Shown here in pieces: positions 5,390-7,214 of a DNA stretch of 7,214 bases. Every line of letters starts with the position of its first letter. Positions within the stretch are counted from its first letter, which is position 1. The stretch lies in assembly GCA_016840125.1 (NCBI GenBank), contig JAEOSY010000444.1:1-7214 (forward strand). The letters are read 5' to 3'. Under the pieces are notes generated by a model. It made no database searches. It was not told the origin of the DNA and saw only the letters and a list, made by a program, of their open reading frames with translations. Position numbers and translations under genes: made by a program. The DNA comes from Candidatus Helarchaeota archaeon (GTDB lineage: Archaea; Asgardarchaeota; Lokiarchaeia; Helarchaeales; HEL-GB-A).

Positions 5390-5488
5390 TTGACCACAAG
5401 GATCTTGCGTACTAGCGAAAGCTTCATGCGAAAAAGTGCAAGACTGTTGCGAAAGACTCTTGCAGTGCTGGTAAACCTTTTTTCGTAA
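5390..5488 (+). CDS. Possible 32-aa basic peptide inside the repeat array
   Basis: TTG 5390 lies 7 nt after a near-perfect SD, GGGAGGTG (5375-5382), and opens a 32-codon frame ending at TAA 5486-5488. The peptide is cationic with a hydrophobic end (MRKSARLLRKTLAVLVNLFS from residue 13), consistent with an amphipathic or membrane-active helix. The core MRKSARLL is also encoded on the minus strand in the inverted copy at 6265-6290, where all three base differences are synonymous. The frame overlaps the start of the GTAAAC array, so it may be an accident of repeat composition. Confidence 0.25.
   Translation: MTTRILRTSESFMRKSARLLRKTLAVLVNLFS
5425..5450 (+). repeat. 26-nt inverted repeat, left copy
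   Basis: CATGCGAAAAAGTGCAAG followed by ACTGTTGC. The reverse complement of 6265-6290 matches 23 of 26 bases. The two copies flank the zinc-ribbon membrane gene. TGCAAGA (5437-5443) can also pair with TCTTGCA (5458-5464) next to it. Confidence 0.7.
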
Positions 5489-5583
5489 ACATTTTTCCAC
5501 TCGTAAACTTTTTTCTATAAAATTGTTTACAGGTTCGTAAACGTTTTTTCGAGTTCGTAAACTTCTTTCGAAAAACTTTTACA
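5471..5583 (+). repeat. Array of degenerate GTAAAC/T-tract repeats
   Basis: The word GTAAAC, usually preceded by CG and followed by a T-tract ending in C, starts at 5471, 5485, 5503, 5537 and 5557, with an inverted GTTTAC at 5525. Spacing is irregular (14-34 nt). The consensus is about TTCGTAAACNTTTTTTC. Spacing and identity do not fit CRISPR. On the plus strand the T-tracts could act as serial terminators; alternatively the array is a set of protein-binding sites. It lies just after the 3' end of the minus-strand gene at 5605-5937. Confidence 0.6.
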
Positions 5584-5604
5584 GAGAGAGAAAGCTCAAA
5601 TGCC

Positions 5605-5937
5605 CTACTTCTCAAGAGGGATTTCTTTTTTAGGTTTGTATTTTAAATGAAATATCAACCATACTCCACCTAGAATCAAAATAAAAATCCCAACAATGAA
5701 TCCGAATGGAACCAAAATGGTAAGTAAACAAGCTGTAATAAGAAAAAGACTACCAAAAAGTAAAATAGTTTGTTTTAGTCGTTTTTTATGGCATTTGTTG
5801 CAAATTACCCGTTGGTATAGAGATGGCTCCTTTAAATAGAAGTCACCCACTACTGTTATTTTCTCGGAAATAATACGATAGGGCTCTTTGATAGAGATTT
5901 CCCTATGACAGTAATCGCATTGTAACTCTCCCATCAT
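5605..5937 (-). CDS. Zinc-ribbon protein with two C-terminal membrane helices (110 aa)
   Basis: Counting from ATG 5937, a ribbon at the N-terminus has C7-x2-C10 (QCDYCHREI) and C46-x2-C49 (ICNKCHKKR) separated by a 35-residue strand-rich part. Two hydrophobic helices follow at about 57-76 and 77-98, split by a Pro-Phe-Gly turn, then a basic tail (KYKPKKE). The arrangement predicts a cytoplasmic ribbon anchored by a membrane hairpin. It resembles the many Asgard and euryarchaeal 'zinc ribbon plus transmembrane' proteins of unknown role. The open frame reaches TTG 5943, but a TATA element centred 26 nt before ATG 5937 and no convincing SD argue for a leaderless mRNA starting at this ATG (ATG 5934 is the alternative). 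The flanks carry related repeats in partly inverted arrangement. Confidence 0.8.
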   Translation of the reverse strand: MMGELQCDYCHREISIKEPYRIISEKITVVGDFYLKEPSLYQRVICNKCHKKRLKQTILLFGSLFLITACLLTILVPFGFIVGIFILILGGVWLIFHLKYKPKKEIPLEK

Positions 5938-5958
5938 TCTCAATAAAGCAACCCTTAA

Positions 5959-5967
5959 TAATTATAG
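5959..5967 (-). promoter_or_regulatory. TATA/BRE promoter of a probable leaderless gene
   Basis: The minus strand reads GGGAAAACTATAATTATTAAG: a purine-rich BRE-like stretch and a CTATAATTA core. Its centre is 26 nt from ATG 5937, so transcription would start at or within a few bases of the start codon. Confidence 0.55.
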
Positions 5968-5987
5968 TTTTCCCTTTCTGTAATATC

Positions 5988-6072
5988 CATTTACGAAATC
6001 AGAAAGTTCTCTCGAAAAATGCTTACAAGCAATGATAACCTTTTTTCCGAAAATCCTTTACGGAAATTGTAA
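5988..6072. repeat. Right-hand cluster of words related to the GTAAAC array
   Basis: TTTACGAAA (near 5990) and TTTACGGAAA (near 6057) are inverted versions of the TTTCGTAAA word in the left array. AACCTTTTTTC (6037-6047) is identical in direct orientation to 5474-5484, and CGAAAAATGCTTACA (6013-6027) matches 5569-5583 at 12 of 15 bases. The rest of the 5944-6372 gap holds the gene promoter, an AT-rich filler (6076-6250) with a T-tract at 6233-6239, and the inverted repeat at 6265-6290; no gene is supported there. Confidence 0.45.
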
Positions 6073-6264
6073 ATCCCCATAGTGATAATTCTTTTCTTAA
6101 GTTTTATGAATGAAAAATGAACAAGTTTTGATATATCTTATTTGTAAATAATCAGCGAATTCCATCCCTTTCAATAGGCAGAAAGCCCCCTATACACAGA
6201 TGAATTACTGAATAACTTAATCCATTTCTCTCTTTTTTTCAAAATCATCCTTGCGATCTAACAT

Positions 6265-6290
6265 GCAAGAGCCTTGCACTTTTCCGCATG
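6265..6290 (-). repeat. 26-nt inverted repeat, right copy
   Basis: The reverse complement reads CATGCGGAAAAGTGCAAG followed by GCTCTTGC and matches 5425-5450 at 23 of 26 bases. On the minus strand it lies in a frame reading MRKSARLL, which stops after 14 codons at 6245. TGCAAG-AGC-CTTGCA (6264-6278) is a perfect small hairpin within it. Confidence 0.7.
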
Positions 6291-6372
6291 AGTGTTGCGA
6301 TTTTAGAATGGTTAAGGGAATTCAGTTCGAGGAGTTCTAAGAGATAAAGGTACGGAAGCTCGATGCTTTTGT

Positions 6373-7140
6373 TTAATTTCTCCGTTTGAGCTTAGAGTAT
6401 AGAATCAGGATTGGTAGTTGTGCAAAAGCTAGAACGCTGAATAGGCTAAATCCAGGAATGGGAGGAATTCTTGTATCAAAATTTATTGCTATATTTGTTT
6501 CGGGAGTCCAATTGTAGAATTCCTTAGATATATGTAGTTGTCTACCGTGTAACGAACTAGAATAGCCATCTAATCCAAAAACAGAAATCATCCCTATTGA
6601 GATGTCAATAATAAAGTTGAAGGAGGCATATTCAATGCAGTGATTCCAAAAGTGGCTAGTATCGGTTAAATAGCCATACGAAAATAGATCTACATCTATG
6701 ATGAAAAAGCGAGAATAATTAGCAATTATTGTTTTTTCTTCATAGGGCCCAAATGTAATATTGAAAATAATTGTTGGACGGATTATATTATATCCAGAAG
6801 GCGTAGTATAGTTCAAAGTACTCCAATTATATGTTTCTGCAACCCCATTTATCGATAGAGAGATGTTTGTAGGTAGAGTAAAACCATCAAATGGTAATGA
6901 AATTGTCAAATTGAGGGAGGAGTTCTCACTATTTTTGCATAAGTATTCAGCTCTTTCAACAACTGTATTCGAAATACTAGCGTATATCGCTTCTGATTTC
7001 AAATAAACAGTACTATTACCAATGGGGGCAAGTTGACCTGAACTTGAAAAAGCAACGATGAGGGGATTAGCAAATGAAGTGGAGGGAAGTAAAACAAAAC
7101 ATAAAATAATAAGCAGGGGAAAAATGGATTTCTTTAATAT
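6373..7140 (-). CDS. Secreted surface glycoprotein with PGF-type C-terminal anchor (255 aa)
   Basis: The frame reads through to 7140 and encodes a clean signal peptide: LKKSIFPLLIILCFVLLPS, with likely cleavage after SFA (residue 24). The apparent start codon is ATA at 7138-7140, 7 nt after GGTGAGG (7148-7154); a TGA lies three codons further upstream and no ATG, GTG or TTG is available before the signal peptide. A TTG at 7002 would remove the signal and is unlikely to be right. The mature part (25-225) is strand-rich with about nine N-x-S/T sequons (NST, NSS, NLT, NIS, NWS, NYT, NIT, NYS, NWT), as expected of an N-glycosylated archaeal cell-surface protein. The end has IPPIPGFSLF (226-235), a hydrophobic helix and KLKRRN, matching PGF-CTERM/Loki-CTERM-like sorting signals handled by archaeosortases. 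The ligand or function is unknown. Confidence 0.8.
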   Translation of the reverse strand: MLKKSIFPLLIILCFVLLPSTSFANPLIVAFSSSGQLAPIGNSTVYLKSEAIYASISNTVVERAEYLCKNSENSSLNLTISLPFDGFTLPTNISLSINGVAETYNWSTLNYTTPSGYNIIRPTIIFNITFGPYEEKTIIANYSRFFIIDVDLFSYGYLTDTSHFWNHCIEYASFNFIIDISIGMISVFGLDGYSSSLHGRQLHISKEFYNWTPETNIAINFDTRIPPIPGFSLFSVLAFAQLPILILYSKLKRRN

Positions 7141-7154
7141 AATACCGCCTCACC

Positions 7155-7166
7155 ACTACATGTAGT
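7155..7166. promoter_or_regulatory. 12-bp palindrome ACTACATGTAGT at the predicted transcription start
   Basis: A perfect palindrome covers the predicted initiation point between the TATA box and the ribosome site, a position where archaeal repressors often bind. No other copy is seen in the window. Confidence 0.35.
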
Positions 7167-7180
7167 ATTTCAAAACTTCA

Positions 7181-7190
7181 TTATATATGT
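7181..7190 (-). promoter_or_regulatory. TATA promoter of the surface-protein gene
   Basis: The minus strand reads ACATATATAA, centred about 46 nt before the ATA start. Initiation near 7160 gives a leader of about 20 nt that contains GGTGAGG (7148-7154). Confidence 0.55.
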
Positions 7191-7214
7191 TCTTTGGTGC
7201 TTATATTTACACAA

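Noticed and set aside
5471..5583. CRISPR array
   Set aside because: Units are short, imperfect and irregularly spaced, with no uniform spacers and no cas genes nearby.
5424..5615. Minus-strand 63-codon frame through the repeat array
   Set aside because: Its Lys/Phe-rich repeats are simply translated GTAAAC/T-tract units; the differences between the inverted 26-nt copies are non-synonymous in this frame.
5384..6304. Target-site duplication CGATTTT of a transposon
   Set aside because: The 7-bp word is AT-rich, and the sequences just inside the two copies are not terminal inverted repeats; kept only as a remark.

Overview
The window looks like part of an archaeal chromosome, most plausibly from an Asgard lineage. 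Start sites carry TATA-type promoter elements 25-50 nt upstream, several with a GGAGGT- or GGTGA-type Shine-Dalgarno (SD) sequence, and one gene appears leaderless. The gene content agrees: a stand-alone longin-like protein, a TFIIB-like cyclin-fold fragment, a long SDS22-type leucine-rich repeat protein, and an N-glycosylation-rich surface protein with a PGF-type C-terminal sorting tail. The assignment is inference from these features; there is no rRNA or other decisive marker. Gene density is low and non-coding stretches are long.

Layout. 1-363 (+) is the 3' part of a TFIIB-like gene, convergent with a longin-domain gene at 573-977 (-). 1330-2562 (-) encodes the 410-residue LRR protein, visibly richer in GC than its surroundings. 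2563-3213 holds divergent promoters and a possible decayed reading frame. 3214-4338 (+) encodes a two-domain protein (YwgA/Panacea-like winged-helix region plus Schlafen AlbA_2 domain), followed after 31 nt by a possible two-helix membrane peptide (4370-4552) and a terminator.

4631-5600 has almost no long ORFs but is the most structured part. It contains a roughly 167-nt element with three nested helices (4830-4996), a strong TATA box, a long leader with its own hairpin, a 41-residue zinc-ribbon gene (5198-5323), and an array of degenerate GTAAAC/T-tract repeats. A membrane-anchored zinc-ribbon gene (5605-5937, -) sits between this array and a second cluster of related words at 5985-6300; a 26-nt motif occurs in inverted orientation in the two flanks. 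6373-7140 (-) encodes a secreted, membrane-anchored surface protein whose signal peptide begins at an apparent ATA codon.

The genes do not form one pathway. The candidates for something undescribed are the structured RNA with its zinc-ribbon neighbour, the repeat-flanked zinc-ribbon membrane protein, and the AlbA_2/two-helix pair. All structural and functional statements come from reading the sequence by eye; no database search or folding program was run.
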